Below are positions 1 to 12,418 of a stretch of 64,000 nucleotides of DNA, one piece after another (the first letter of the stretch is position 1; every line of letters starts with the position of its first letter). Source of the stretch: Gamsiella multidivaricata. Its lineage: Eukaryota > Mortierellomycota > Mortierellomycetes > Mortierellales > Mortierellaceae. The stretch spans positions 1 through 64,000 of the forward strand of contig NW_026251731.1 in NCBI RefSeq assembly GCF_025024155.1, given 5' to 3'. The notes under the pieces are model-generated. The model had not been told where the DNA came from, did no database searches, and saw only the letters and a list, made by a program, of their open reading frames with translations. Made by a program: the position numbers and the translations under genes.

Positions 1-756
1 GCAGCGATTCCATTGATGTGAGACTGGTTCAGAGTGACAGGAGAATGTGTGGAAGCTGGCAGACATGGACAAACAGACGACGGCTCCAGCCATGAAGATG
101 TAAAAGACTGCAACGTCCGTCCAGATGATCGTCTCGAGGATGTTGTGGATTTTGAAGTAGGCGAGAGGTGATCCCACAATGCACACGACTGCTCCAATCA
201 AGTGGGTCCATATATTGACTATGAAGAGGAAGAAACATGAAGATTAGGACATCTTGAAATAAAAGATAAAACGTTATCTATCACGAATCAAGCTTTGATT
301 TGCTTTACCACTCTCGTTGTGCAAGAACCCCAAGGATGCGAGGCACTTTTTATAGCTAAAGGTTGGCCTGCGGTATCCGTTCCAGATGGCCGGATTATCC
401 TGCATCCATGCTGGCACCTCGTCCCAGTGGCAGGTCTTCGAGGGTTCTTCTGAGTCCTTGATGGTGCCATAGTTCCGGGGAGAGATTGTTGCCAGGTTCT
501 CTGTCTGATCCTGATCCTGATCCCGCTCGCTTTTATCTCCGTTTGCTTCAGCAGCAGCAGCAGCAGCAGATCCAGTAGCAGACGATGGTCGGATAGAAAA
601 CACACCCGCAGTGGCTGTGTCCTTGGATTCCTGCTGGCCTTGAAGAAGAGAGTGTGCTGTGGTTGTCGATGACGATGCCGAAGACGACGCCATGGCTGAA
701 GAAGAAGAGCTCTTTGCAGCAGAAGTTCTTGTTCTGATTCCGGAGGATCCAGACAT
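1..756 (-). CDS. PAQR / adiponectin-receptor-like (haemolysin III family) membrane protein, 3' part outside window
   Basis: Exon 1 runs 756 to 309 and exon 2 from 218 past position 1, with the intron 308-219 (GTAAAG...CATAG). The N-terminal 120 residues are Ser/Ala/Gln-rich and probably disordered. They are followed by a stretch beginning CHWDEVPAWMQDNPAIWNGY, which resembles the cytosolic segment before the first helix in PAQR proteins. Splicing joins HNES to VNIWTHLIGA, matching the family's NE-x-NIW-H-L signature. Exon 2 then encodes two hydrophobic segments and SASFHTFSCHS, carrying the conserved membrane-embedded His. Family members (yeast Izh proteins, human ADIPORs) are seven-helix membrane proteins linked to lipid, ceramidase-like and zinc metabolism. 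The start is the first Met of the open frame. The C-terminal helices and the remaining metal ligands are not visible, so subfamily cannot be assigned. Confidence 0.85.
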
Positions 757-2720
757 GACTGTATGACACTTGAGAGGGATAAGGATAACGATAAGGATAG
801 GAGTATAAGAAAAAAGAGTAGGATATGGAATATGGCTGATGAAAGATAGAGAGAAAAGGAGACGGAATAGGGCTGGGTCCCTTTTATACGAATCCGTTTA
901 CCCCTGTCATCTCTGCAGCGTACTGTGCCAGTTCTATGTACAGAGGAGAATTAGGTTCAAATACACAAAGCGGACAAGGGGTCCCACCGCTTCCAGCCTA
1001 TCCCCCTGGCCCTGCGCTGTGCCTTGCCAATGCCCATTGGCCATCTGCCAAGACAAAGAGCACGATAAGAGTTCAGACCAATGACCTCGCCAATTGGCCA
1101 AGAACCGTGTACGAAGACAAAAATGCCATGGAGGAGCGTGAAGAGAGATGAATATGGGATTAGGAATGGGTAATGGCGAAAAAGGATTTGTGATTGCTAA
1201 CTCGAAACTTTATTGGGCGAATTTGATAGCGGAGGTCAGGGAAGGTCGTTCATCTGTCATTTATAGAAATTGAAGCTCCCCACTCTGGCACCCCCTCGTT
1301 TTCTTTTTTTTTTTTTTTTTTTTTTAATAGTGCATCCAGGCTAGAGAGGATGGACGTTTTGTTGTTTGGTAAATCCATTCAGATGTATGGCCATTGAAGA
1401 AAGCGAAGAGATACTACAGAGAGATAACATTCACCAAGGAACAAGCGGCTGAAAAGGGCTGCTAAAGATACTCATGGGACGTGCGAAGTTCGAGGGAGGG
1501 CTCGCACATGCCAACGTCTATTGGCTCTCACTCCTATTTATCTTTCTCATCATGGTACTTCGATCGTGCAACAAACATTATGCAATTTAACAACAATCAG
1601 CATACAGCTTGGCCACCGTGCTGAGCGACCGCGTTGGATCAGGAGAAAATGCTCATTCCCATTCTTGGCTGATTAGTGTTCTACTGGACAGTCCATTTGA
1701 TATCAATCTTCCGGCGCATCCCACATCTTGGCACGGCGCACTGGTGCTGCCGAAGATTGATCAGCTTGAACACGCGTAGTTCCTACAAACGGAGAGCTGC
1801 GAGCTAGACTATGTATGCCCTACGACCTATGAACCACAAACTACGAACTACAGAACTACGTATACGGTGAAGATTCGCATATAGAGTTCCATATTTATGA
1901 GGTCTGGTAGTCCCTGCCCTGATTCCCCTCTTGCACAACCCATTCCTTGTCCCCCTGCACTGTACTACAACATCTTTGGTATACTCTGTCGCAGCTGGCC
2001 CTCACATGTATTGCCCAGCAAGAGTAGAGACGGGACCTGTGCGTCTGAACAACTGCACCTCTACTCCATACAGGTGTTCCTGCTCGTCCCCCTCGTATAT
2101 CCCTGTTCATCAAGAGCAAAATCCTCATCCATTCCTGCCCTTTGCAATTTCAGTCCTCGTTTGCCAATCTTTACGAGCAGTGACTAGGTAACAATCACGG
2201 CCATACTGTAGTGTACTATAGTGTAATATAGAGCGCGCTGGAGTAGTGTGATTGCGTTTACACCGCGCAGGATGGGATGGGAATAAGAAACAAGTCAGAT
2301 CTAGTGTAGATCTGGCTTCCTTTCTTCACGCATTTGTCTTCCTTTTCGATACGATGTTTATAGCATAGTTGCATTGCATTTCGCTGTCCTATCACCCTGG
2401 AACCAACGTCAACAAGACCCTGGTGCTAGCCTGCCATGCTCATTGCTTCACTAATACAAGTGTCCTACTCATGTACTCACAATTGCCGATCGCCTCTGGT
2501 GCCGTCCATGAGCATCCGTTGTTGCTACTATATTATCGATCGGTCCATCTAGTGAGCAGATCGAGCATGAGTAGGGCAGGACTGAGCGTACTTCCCTTTG
2601 TAGTATATTAGATTCCCTTTTGATCTGCATGTCCCTGAAGCATTTCAATTCTATCTGTTTACATTCTTGTCATCGGTCTCCTTCATTGGTTGCAATGAGT
2701 AAGGGAGTTCATCCTCTCTA
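757..2720. other. Intergenic, no supported gene
   Basis: This holds the upstream region of the PAQR gene, a 20+ nt T tract near 1303-1325, and AT-rich sequence. Open frames here (for example 1897-2187) have no recognisable motif, promoter or splice context and look like chance. The short near-repeats around 1800-1865 (variants of ACGAACTAC) are too degenerate to call an element. Confidence 0.5.
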
Positions 2721-4800
2721 GTGCTGCAGTGTTTGTATCATCCCCCCGAGGCAGATCAGTTCATTCTAAACCGAGTCCACGAAACGATGCCCAACGAAAC
2801 GCAATGCGTGGCGAGCGCAGTATGGAAAGAAGAATCACATAACTGTGCTTCTCAGCAGTTACGCTGCAGAACCTACAACCATCAACTTTTGTTCATCTTT
2901 GAGCTTCCAGAATCTGTATCAATGCTCACAGAGTACCTGACTTTGCATGATCTCCTGGAACAATTTGAACCATACCCCTTGAAGGAATGTTCAATTCGGC
3001 AATATCCTGCCCCTACAAGGCTACAAGCTGTCGGAGAACTTGCATAGTATTCGGACTGTCGACATTACAAAACAGGAGCACATAGTCCTAGAGTGTCTCG
3101 CCCGCAACCTGCTACATCCGCCACCATCTGCCGCTGCTTATGAGTCCGACCACCTACTGGTCTCCAGATACCAGCTCTTCTCAGTATGGGAAGCAAATAA
3201 TTCAACGCCACATCCAGGAAACTGTCGGGGCCTAAGACGGTTTAGAACAACATTCAGTTGCTTTATGGACTACGAAACCAGAGCGGCTGCAGGTCACTGC
3301 TTCTTCATTCTCCTTCTCAACAACCGGAGCCTCACCCATCTGGCTGTTGAGGGCCAGATCATATACGAAGATCCACTGCTAGAGAATCAGTTTTTGAAAG
3401 GAATCCCGGGTCTACAGTGTCTTCAGAGCATCACCATCACCGGACCAGTCCTGTCGGGCAAGAAAACCGTACGGCTCATGCTGGCTTGCCTTGCACTCCT
3501 ACAGCTGCGTGAGTTCTATTTCCACTGCGAAATGGAAATAAAAGATGGATATAGTGTTTGTACGCCCGACAACACAGAGCGACTTAAGCAAGGACTGACA
3601 ATGGCCCTAGAGTATGCCATAAAAAAGAGAACGTCGCTAAAGACTACTGAGTCAAAGGTCAAGGCACTGGTGCTTCCTCATTTTTTGTACCATGGATATC
3701 TGGCATCATATGTAACTTGAATCCTGAAGTTCTCGAGATCAGAGATGCTGACAATCTTGACGAGCTGGAGGATGCTATTCGTGAGTACTGTCCCAAAATG
3801 CAGGAGTTGGTACTAACGGAGGATCGTCTAACGGACCATCGCTGGGTGTCCCCCTGCACCTTCATCCACGGCTTCTCAGGCCCTTGAAGCTTTCGTGGGA
3901 ATATCTCGGAAGTCTAGAGTAGTCCTTCGAGTTACAAGATGTTGATTTCAAACCTGGTGGAGTGCCATGCAAAACACATTGGAAGGTATCGAGTTTATGC
4001 TCTGCCAGACGCTCGAGGAAGGTTGATTCTGGCATACCTTCCCGTCGTTCAAAGATCTTAAGTGGATTTGGACTGTTCCGTGCAGCACTGAATACACTGA
4101 GCCTTGTGGCTTCCAGTATACTTCTATTATCTCGAAGGAGTGGGTCTGTCTAGGGATCAAGTGACTGAGCATGCCGTTAATTCGATTCTTCAATATCCAT
4201 AATACGCTGTGCGGCATGAAGCAAGCAGCCGAAAGCTATGTCGAAGAGCATCTTCCAGAGGATGAAGAGAAAGAGGCGGTAGGAGGCGACATGATGACGA
4301 TGAGGACGATTGGTCTGAATATATTATCTGTCCCATTCTTACAAGCGCAAGATCAACGCATGGGTGGCAAGGGAGGTATATGCTCAAATTGGCCGATCAA
4401 CTGACTTGGAGGTATTGGCACTGAGCTACAGCAAAAGAGCGTATACCAGATTTCCTACAAAGAGGTTCAAAATGGATTTGACCCTATTCAAGCAGGGCTG
4501 CTTGGAGGAACTGACAGAGCTCGAGAAGTTAAGGCACCTCCACATTCAGACGGATTTCTGGTCGAGGATGGGTCAAGCAGAGGTTGAGTTCATGGAAGCC
4601 CAGTGGCCGATGCTGGGCGAAATCACTTTTGGAGGACTCTCTAAAGATACATCTCAAGAGCTGGTGAGGCAGCCTCACTGGCAATGGATGAAGAATAAGC
4701 GACCACACTTACAGCTGCTGCTGGAGAGACCACAGGAATGGTTTCTAAGAAAAAAAAAGAAGCCTATGTGTGCCTGCCTGAAATGTTGCTATCTGCAATG
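2721..4800 (+). pseudogene. Decayed F-box/LRR-like gene, copy 1
   Basis: The coding signal is spread over several frames. At 2895-3046 an F-box-like segment reads IFELPESVSMLTEYLTLHDL and ends in a stop after a scrambled helix. A second frame, 3040-3720, carries 226 residues of LRR-like sequence (LTHLAVEGQ, LQSITITGP, LREFYFHCEM). The signal then shifts frame again (PEVLEIRDADNLDELEDAI, about 3722-3780) and a last block lies at 4364-4801, with VYAQIGRSTDLEVLAL and LEKLRHLHIQTDFWSRMG. F-box proteins recruit substrates to SCF ubiquitin ligases, and F-box/LRR families are large in Mortierella-type genomes. At least three frame changes and internal stops argue against a working protein. Some breaks could be unrecognised introns, but no convincing donor/acceptor pairs repair the F-box segment. 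Confidence 0.6.
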
Positions 4801-4899
4801 ATTGCCAGTCAACTGAAGTATCCAGATTTTCAGACCAAAGATTCCCTGTGGGTGGCCCTCGCACGGTAGAGACAGTCCACATTACTCGTCCGTCGCCAT

Positions 4900-5940
4900 T
4901 GATGCTAAAAGTACCGGCGTCTACAGATATTATGCGAGTAGTCGTATTAAACATGTGTTGCCTCAAGCGCATGCATGCATCCAAATGTGGAAAAATGAGA
5001 GTATGCTTCCGCTGCACGCTCTCAGCTACCATGGACCAACGACTCATCTTGAAGTTCCCAAACTGGCCGCAGTACTTCCGGAGCATCTGACTCCGCAAGA
5101 CATTATCCAGTGCATGGTATTGAACAAGAGCCTTTTGCGTCAATTCAAGCCGTTCCTTTGGGGGAACGTTTGCAGATCACCGCATATTAGGCCGTAGTTC
5201 TAGAAGAACTTGCAACACATTCAGACTGTTGGCGTTGATGGCCACATTGATCAGGACGATATATTCTTAGGATTGCTCGCCAGTAGTCTGTTGCCTCATC
5301 CGCCATCTTCCACTGCTCGTGGAAATCGATTCGTAATGATATCAATACACCTCTTCGATGTACCAGATCTCTCTAAGGCCAATAGTAACAACCTGTGGGG
5401 ACCTAAGGCGGCTCAAAATATCACACAGTCTGCGACAACTTCAGCATCTCACCATCACTGGATCGTTCCTATTGCCATGGACAATCATATCTCCGCTCCT
5501 GACATTGTCTCTTGCTCAACTGCGTGAGCTATATTGTCAATATGAAATGGTCTTTTGCCGGTAATCTAGGTCAAGAATATAAGCCCATGGATCAGCCACA
5601 TCCGACTCGAGACCGTTTTGGAGCAGGCTGTAGTTACCAGGACGCCATGAGAGACTATCGAACCAACGATCAAGGAAAGATACTCGGCTATATTCTTGAA
5701 TTCAATCCTGGAACCCGACTTTCTCGATCTCGAGTCCATGGGGACCCTCCACTACTGTCGACTATGTCTACGGGCTAGAACACATCATTCAAGAACGCTG
5801 TCTCGGAAAAATCCCGTTGATAGCGAAAATGTATCCTGAACTTCAGACCCTCCTGCGAAGCCATCTGTACCTTTGTCCGTGGCTGTTCAAGCCTTCGTAG
5901 CCTCCATGGGAATTTCGAGGATGAAGATGATGCCATGATG
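4900..5940 (+). pseudogene. Decayed F-box/LRR-like gene, copy 2 (tandem)
   Basis: This is a second, more eroded copy directly downstream in the same orientation. The F-box remnant is EHLTPQDIIQCMVLNKSLL followed by RQFKPFLWGNV (about 5080-5170). After a stop it resumes in another frame with MQHIQTVGVDGHIDQDD and LGLLASSLLPHPPSSTA (5210-5300). That aligns segment for segment with copy 1 (MHSIRTVDITKQEH, LECLARNLLHPPPSAAA). The later part, near 5830-5900, still resembles copy 1 (YPELQTLLRSHLYLCPW against YCPKMQELVL) before a stop. The shared order of blocks indicates tandem duplication followed by independent decay. Confidence 0.5.
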
Positions 5941-7150
5941 GAGTTTTTTTATTTTTTATTTTTTTCTTTATCCGGGGATTGTTTCTGCTCTGGTGATGTT
6001 CCATGCATTCGTAGGGCGTCTTTTGCATAAGCTCCTTGATTATATGTCCCTAGTTTAGGCTCTCTCATGGAACAAACCAACACGCTCTCACTGGATGCTA
6101 TCAAAGCAAAAACCAGATTGTAGTCAAAAAAAGACTGGCGTTCCTTCTCTTTAACAAAACGTTTACTTAGTGATAGTGAGCTGAATAGATCTGCTCCATC
6201 ATATCTGAGATTTAACCATAAGCGCAATGTTAAATGCGCGGACGAGAGGAAGGCGAACACAACAAACACCCTAATGTGATCCAGGATTTACTTTCTCCCT
6301 GCGCTGCTATGCGATGCCATTTCGAGTAACCGAGCCAAGGACCACGTTGCCGCGCCAGATGGGTGCATGGGAATGGTACTCTTGTTGGCCTGAACATTTG
6401 TGTATGGCGTCGCTGTTTCTCGGCCTTTCTCGGAATTCTTGCCGTGGTGGATCAAGGCTCCTCGCTCTCATGCATGGACTGTGAGCCATCCCATGCATGT
6501 ATATGTAGAGGATTCAACCGTGTGCGGCACCCTAGCAAGTCATCAGTTCGCTGCACGAATTATTTGAAAGCGAGCTTCGCGTTCTCCTGTATGAGAGCCT
6601 AATGTTGTCTCGCTCGGCGTACCTCTCGTTTTTCATTTCATATACCACTATCGGATCGGTGCAAAGGAGTCCGCTGGTTTGGTTACACAAGCAGATCGCC
6701 TACAGCACAGCAGCATCCCAAAGAGTATAATTCTCTCTCGCCTTTCTTCCTCCTCCCCCTCCGCCACCATCGCCTCAGCAAGAGAAGCAGGATTTTATTC
6801 TCCTGTTCTTCCACGCCTACCAACATTAGCCGCCCTCCTTTCTTAAAAATTACAAGAATTACTTTTCGATTCCCTGTGAGAAACAACCTTTTCTTCTTCT
6901 CACCCAAAAATCAAAGGACACAGGTGGCACAAGGGACACAAGGGAGCACAAACGAGGAGCAATTAAGTATGAGAATCATTTTCAAGAGTCAGAGCCGCCT
7001 CTTACTGCTCGGGGAGGCCATTGTATGCTTTTATCGATGTGCGATGCAGGCCCCAATTAACACCGCAACTATAACATCAATTAAAGTTTACCCAGAGGTA
7101 TTACAGCGGCAGCAACGTTGGCATTGCGAGCCGTTTTCATGTGAACAATA
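5941..7150. other. Intergenic, no supported gene
   Basis: The stretch has T-rich tracts at 5946-5966 and a pyrimidine-rich run around 6730-6800. Open frames on both strands are short and without recognisable motifs. Nothing else is supported. Confidence 0.4.
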
Positions 7151-7155
7151 AATAG

Positions 7156-7163
7156 TATAAATA
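7156..7163 (+). promoter_or_regulatory. TATA box of the secreted crystallin-like gene
   Basis: TATAAATA lies about 225 nt upstream of the ATG at 7389 and is followed by a C/T-rich leader. The distance implies a leader of roughly 195 nt. Confidence 0.45.
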
Positions 7164-7388
7164 CATGGGTTGCAAAATGTGTCGCCAAGAGACTTGTCTT
7201 TCCTTGTCTACTCTCCTCCCTACACTGTATTAGCCACTCAGGCCCTCTCCGACTCCCCACTAATCCTTGCCTCGGTCAGTATGCTCTTTACCGCAATGTC
7301 CCAGTCCTGTGGCTGCAAACCTGCGCAAGAAATCTATCACTCATATTGTGCCATTTTGTTCCCTTAGTCGCTGCTCAATCCTGCAAAC

Positions 7389-7847
7389 ATGTCGTCTACG
7401 TTCCGCGTTTTTTTCGTTGCTATCATTGCTCTGCTGCTCCAAGGTCAAGTCTCTGGGAACTATGTTAGGTTCTGGGAGGAAAAAAAATTTAAGGCCGGAT
7501 GTGTCGTCTGCCCCATCGCAACATACCAACGGTGTATCAATCTGGACATGAAGACCATAGGAAGGGCATCTTCGTTCAAGTTCTTCAACTTGGACGTTAG
7601 CCCTTCTTATACTTTTAGCTCGACACTCTACGACGATAAGGACTGCAAGGGCAACTATTTCCGTTGGAGTGGAACGCTTAACCTTAATCAAGGAATTACA
7701 TACCCCAATCTTGACCCGTACGACAACAAGATTAAATCTTTCAAGATCGCCGACTTTTTGACGTCGGATGCGGCTGGCTATCAAGCTGTCGGTGACACGA
7801 AGGTGGACAGTACATGTTATCTTGGCGGTAGCACGTGCGACTGGTGA
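7389..7847 (+). CDS. Small secreted beta/gamma-crystallin-like protein
   Basis: This is a single-exon, 152-residue protein. Residues 1-23 form a clear signal peptide (hydrophobic FFVAIIALLLQ core, cleavage likely after VSG). The mature part contains two similar blocks. The first starts VRFWEEKKFKAGC and ends SSFKFFNLDV. The second starts STLYDDKDCKGNYFRW and ends YDNKIKSFKIADF. An aromatic-acidic-x-FKG start and an S-x-F-K-I end resemble the Greek-key pairs of beta/gamma-crystallins and the related I36 inhibitor fold. The Cys residues of the mature part could form disulfides. A TATA box lies upstream and AATAAA near 7955. The fold assignment is my reading of the pattern, not a search result. 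Function is unknown; an extracellular structural or host/microbe-facing role is possible. Confidence 0.7.
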   Translation: MSSTFRVFFVAIIALLLQGQVSGNYVRFWEEKKFKAGCVVCPIATYQRCINLDMKTIGRASSFKFFNLDVSPSYTFSSTLYDDKDCKGNYFRWSGTLNLNQGITYPNLDPYDNKIKSFKIADFLTSDAAGYQAVGDTKVDSTCYLGGSTCDW

Positions 7848-9764
7848 TTTGTGCAGGTAATGCAGTCTCTCTCCATCCTTTCCTTCCATAGCACTGCCAC
7901 TTGCAGTAGCGCAACTATTCTTCATACCCTTCTCCCCTTTCTCCTTTCCAGAAGAAATAAACATATATCTGTAGTCCAAATATCACGTTATGTATTCACT
8001 GTATGTTCCAAATCTGCACCGTAAGCTATTCTTCCTCAGCTGAGACTGACATCGTTTGTTCACGAATGCGTCCTGCCGCTTGACTATGTCGCATTCGTCT
8101 CTCGCATCCGCCTGGTTGTGCTGATCAAGATTGTTGCGGTATTTAATTTTGATCTCGATGCTTGGCACTTCTACTTGCCACTATAATGTACTTCATTTCT
8201 CATTGGTAGTTCAGTCCGAATAAAGACTTTGGATGGTAGTAGCCTTATCTTCCTTTAATATATGTGTCTGCCATAAAGGCAAATACAAGGGCCTCAAGCA
8301 GCTGAAGCCGGTTGGAATTACCAAGCGGCAGTTTCCGTCGCGCTTCTTCCACATCCCGAACGAGCAATGATCGATCTCTGGTTTATGCTTGCCGTAGACT
8401 ATAAAAACTACACAGGAATGGGGTTCAGTCGAGCATGTCCTGAACATCCAGAATTCTGAAGAAAGGCACATGTTGGGGACAGTATATTTTTAACGGCTAT
8501 TATCTACATAGCTGACTTTTTTATGGGGACGACTAATCTTTATTCGTGCTCAGACCCACTTGGGCGGTATTGGTTAATTAAGAGTTCTAATGATATGCAT
8601 AGTCTATCTCGGCTGCATGATACTGTTCTCTTGTATCATTGTTCCCTCTTGTGAGTCCAAAAGAAATGCCTCGGCCTAGATAAGGTGAGTTGGCGGACGC
8701 GTTGTGTAGGAGTTGGTAAAGCAAAAACAAAAAGCATGTTAGCGACGGCACCTTGTGCAGTGATTTTGCGGGTTTCTTTCATTAGAGTTTACGTCCTGAT
8801 ATAAGCAAGCCATCCGCTGGATTAGCTCACAGTGTCTTCCGATTACCAACACAACTGGCTTAATTCGTCGATTAAGGTTGAAACTATAGGGATCATCAGG
8901 AGAAAAAGTGACCCTTTCTCGTGGCGAATCCTTCGTTCTTCGTGTCCTTCCCAAGGGTTTTTGCATTGAAACGTGGTTTTCAGTGGTCAATGCGATGGTG
9001 CAGATAGCATGGATGAACCAAGCAAGCACTTCCAGACTTTATCTTAAATCTGCCTCTTTACCCCGTACCCCCTCTTCTCCTCTCCCTGTTCAGCCTACAG
9101 GCCGCCATGCGTATGGCCATCCAGCTACAGATGTGCGTAGAATAGGATGCCTCTGTCTCCTTTCGAACAAAGACACAAAAATCGCCTTGAATCCTCCTCG
9201 CCACCCCGCCTCCTGGACCTTGTCTTTGAATAGGAAATCCACCCTCAAAAAAAGCACGGATGGAGGGAAAGATTCCCTTCCAATTGGCCCCCATTGCCCT
9301 TTATTCTTAACTATTTTTTTATGACCTCTCACTGGTCGAACAGCAGTGCTATCTCTCATACTGCGCTAGTCTTTAATTCTATCTCAAAGTACTGCTTCTT
9401 TATCGCCTGCCTTGCATTCAGTACCAGCAAACATACTGGCTGCCGAACCACCTCTCCTCTACTCTATATTTCGAGGGCACACCCGCGAGGCTCCTTTCCT
9501 TTCCATTTCTTTCCTCTCCCACCTCCTCCTACACACCTTCGTCCTGCTTCGAGTCTTTAAAGGCCATTCTTTCGCTCAATACCATCCTGCGATCACTAAA
9601 GAAGTTTTTTTGAAGGATCTTCACTTCAGCAGTGCTCTCATCAGTGACACCATCAAACGCATAAAGGACGTTCCGGCCGAACGATATTCTCCGTCTTTTT
9701 TGGTGCTTAAAGCACTCGAGAAACCATCCTCCCAACCTCTGCTCGTGCTTTCCTTATCATCGCC
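7848..9764. other. Intergenic, no supported gene
   Basis: Around 8255-8365 a plus-strand frame of about 35 codons (KGKYKGLKQLKPVGITKRQF) looks protein-like but has no start, splice context or recognisable family. The rest, including 8900-9320 and the C/T-rich 9480-9560 stretch, probably includes the leader of the next gene. Confidence 0.35.
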
Positions 9765-10394
9765 ATGTCATCTTACACCACCGCCACTAGCCCATCCCTG
9801 AGCAATGGCCCTCAAGGTCCTCCTTCCACAACAGTTGCAGAATTGGTGATCGCAGAAGCGCACTATCTCTCGGTACTCAAGGTATCATGACCTCTTCATG
9901 TTTAATTCATGAGCCTGAGGAGTGCGACTCAAATCGTGTTTCGTGTTCCTCGCACAAAGCGCAAAAAGAACACGATGCTCATGCTGTTTTTTTATTATTT
10001 TGTATAGCGTGTCGGAAGTGCTCTCAATTTGGCGATAAACCATTCCATAGCAACGGGACACAAGGCGATCAACAAGGTCCGTGCTCTCGAAGAGCGATGG
10101 AATGCGATGATATACATCCACAGCAAGTTCCACGATGTAAGCTCGTCACCACGACTAATTGATGTACACGTTTCTAACTCTCACCTACAAACAAAACGAA
10201 CCGACATCGAATGTTGTGTTCACTTCTTTTTCTGCGGTGAGCCATAAGAATCCTACTTGTTCTTTGACCTTGTTTTCCACAGAGTTTTATTGCAGCCATT
10301 AAATCTGCTATTCGCCCAACGCACGATATGGTGTGATGCCACATGGAGGTCCCGGCTTTCTGGGAGCCCAACGGGAAAAAAACAAAAACAAAAA

Positions 10395-10426
<32 letters not shown>

Positions 10427-12418
10427 CTGGTTCCTGGTTGCCGAGTGCAAGCTATGCGATAATGATGGGGTACATCTCATGGTTGTGGCCTTGCCTCTTC
10501 TTGATTGCCGCACCCCTCTTGAATTTCTTGTCAAGATGACTTTTTTTGCACGAGTCGAGCTCCCATCTAGCGCCATCCCCTCTCCTTCCGTGAACTGAGA
10601 TGTGATATTGGGTCTAATGTTGTGCGTATGTGGCTCTAGGCCGTATAGTGTGCCTAGCACTTCCCACTCAGCTCCAGTGCCCACTCTTATCCCGCTTTAT
10701 CTTTTTTTTTTTTTTTTTTTTCGCCTGTTTCCCATGCACTCCTGGTCACATATATTTCTACAGATACACACATGGAATCTCTTTTTCGGTCCATTGGTCT
10801 ATTAAATGCCTGGAAGCTTTATTGTACTCGTTGTAACGGCTCCAGGTCCTCTCTCTTTCTCTCTCCGTAACCTTAGAATATCGTGGCAGCCAAGGAGGAC
10901 GTCCAAGAGACGATCAAACAGCTCAACGGGCTTGTAAGTAATACCTTTTCACCGACTCGAACAGCCTTTCCAATGCTCCGGAAAGTAATTGTGTGAGGTT
11001 ACCTACTAACTCGGGTAATACACACTTGCTCGTTTTGTAGTTGTTGACACTGGAGCCAGTCCTTGTTGACCATGGACGCGAATTGTCGAATATTGTTTAT
11101 AAGTTGAGTCGTAACGACAAGGTACCTCCGTCTTACCGTCACTTATCCTTCAAAACTCAGGGTTTTTTCTTATCCAGGCGAAACGGTGTTAACAGTAAAT
11201 GTCTCTGTTCGCGTAGAAATCTGGACACAAACCAGTAGCGTGGGATGGCGCTCTCCGTCAGCCATTTGATCATTTGAACGTGTACAACGAGTGGTTGCAG
11301 GTAAGATAACGCCGATACATCCATATGCGTGTTTTACATGGCCCAGTCGCGGTAATCATAGACGCCTTTTTTTTATTTTTATTTTTTACTATGTAGCGTG
11401 TTGATCCTCTAGGAACGTATAATAAAGAGGGTCTTTTACAGCTCCACAGCATTGTCTTCAATGTCAAGTCCGCCATTGGTGAGCATCGAATTTTCTAGCA
11501 CATCCAGGAGAACATTCGACCGTTGACCGTCAAGCGATTCTCATTGACCTTTATATTTTTCATGTTTGTGTCTCCGCTATAGAGGCACACCAGAACCCGC
11601 GTGGCTTACTTAAGCGTATTAGCACGGTTGCACGCGGAGTGCTCAGACGCCAATCCCTCGCCTCGTCTGCACAGCCTCTCAGTGATGAAAGCCAAGGCCA
11701 ACTGTCCAGTCCGACCAATTCCTATATGTTCCCGACTTCTTCGTCCAAAGGCAGTGTCAGCACACAGGCTCGAAGGGCTTCAATGGGCTTGCCGATTCCT
11801 CGACTGGTCACATCTCCATCGACTATTGCTCTGTTTACGTCTGAGAACAGGATCGAGACTGTAACGAAGGAACAAGTGGTGTCCTTGGTTACTGAGATGG
11901 AGAAGAGTAATGGAAGTGTGGGGATGTCAAGCGATAGCGCAGTGACAGATTCAGCTACCGGACCAAGCAGACCTTTGAGTTTTGACACGAAAGTTCCAGG
12001 TCGGCATTTAAATCGAGTTTCTGTTGCTAGATCGGATTCGAGCAGTATTGGGTCTCTGACTCTGGCACCTTCGTCCGAGTCGCTATTTGTCAAAGCGGCA
12101 ATGGCAGCAACGGCAGCGAAGAGCAGCAGTAGCACTATTACAGGGTCCAATAGGATAAATCGTCAGTTGTCAGTGACAAGTCAGCGTCAAAAGTTGCCCG
12201 AGAGACATGACTCTCGAAGGACGACAATCCACATGGATACTCAGACAACGATTGTGTCGAAGGCTGAGAGCATGCAGCCGAAGAGGCCAGAAGTTGTGTC
12301 GAGGCCGTCGATTGATCGGTTGAGGACGATCACGAAGCGAGAGGCAGAGGAGAAACCTCCAGTAAGGTCGTTGATCAGCTTCTGGGAGCAGGCGACTGAG
12401 CCGATTGAAGCCATGTGA
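9765..12418 (+). CDS. DH (Dbl homology)-like domain protein, possible Rho guanine-nucleotide exchange factor
   Basis: Eight exons join in frame: 9765-9881, 10008-10136, 10283-10330, 10877-10933, 11041-11121, 11217-11300, 11397-11478 and 11583-12418, giving 477 residues. Residues about 22-225 are helical. They start with VAELVIAEAHYLSVLKRV, which resembles the first DH helix, and later include RQPFDHLNVYNEWLQRVDP, which resembles the conserved DH H8 region. The C-terminal half is Ser/Thr-rich and probably disordered. No PH domain was seen. DH proteins load GTP on Rho GTPases in polarity and cytokinesis, but this one is divergent and the call rests on helix pattern only. Intron 3 (10331-10876, 546 nt) is far longer than the others and holds two long T tracts. 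The start is the Met that opens exon 1, and all splice phases agree. Confidence 0.65.

Noticed and set aside
950..975. B-box-like GGTTCAAAT suggesting a tRNA
   Set aside because: No acceptor stem or A box could be folded around it. No tRNA gene is supported anywhere in the window.
7341..7979. 212-codon minus-strand frame over the crystallin-like gene
   Set aside because: The sense frame has a signal peptide, TATA box and poly-A signal. The antisense frame has no motif.
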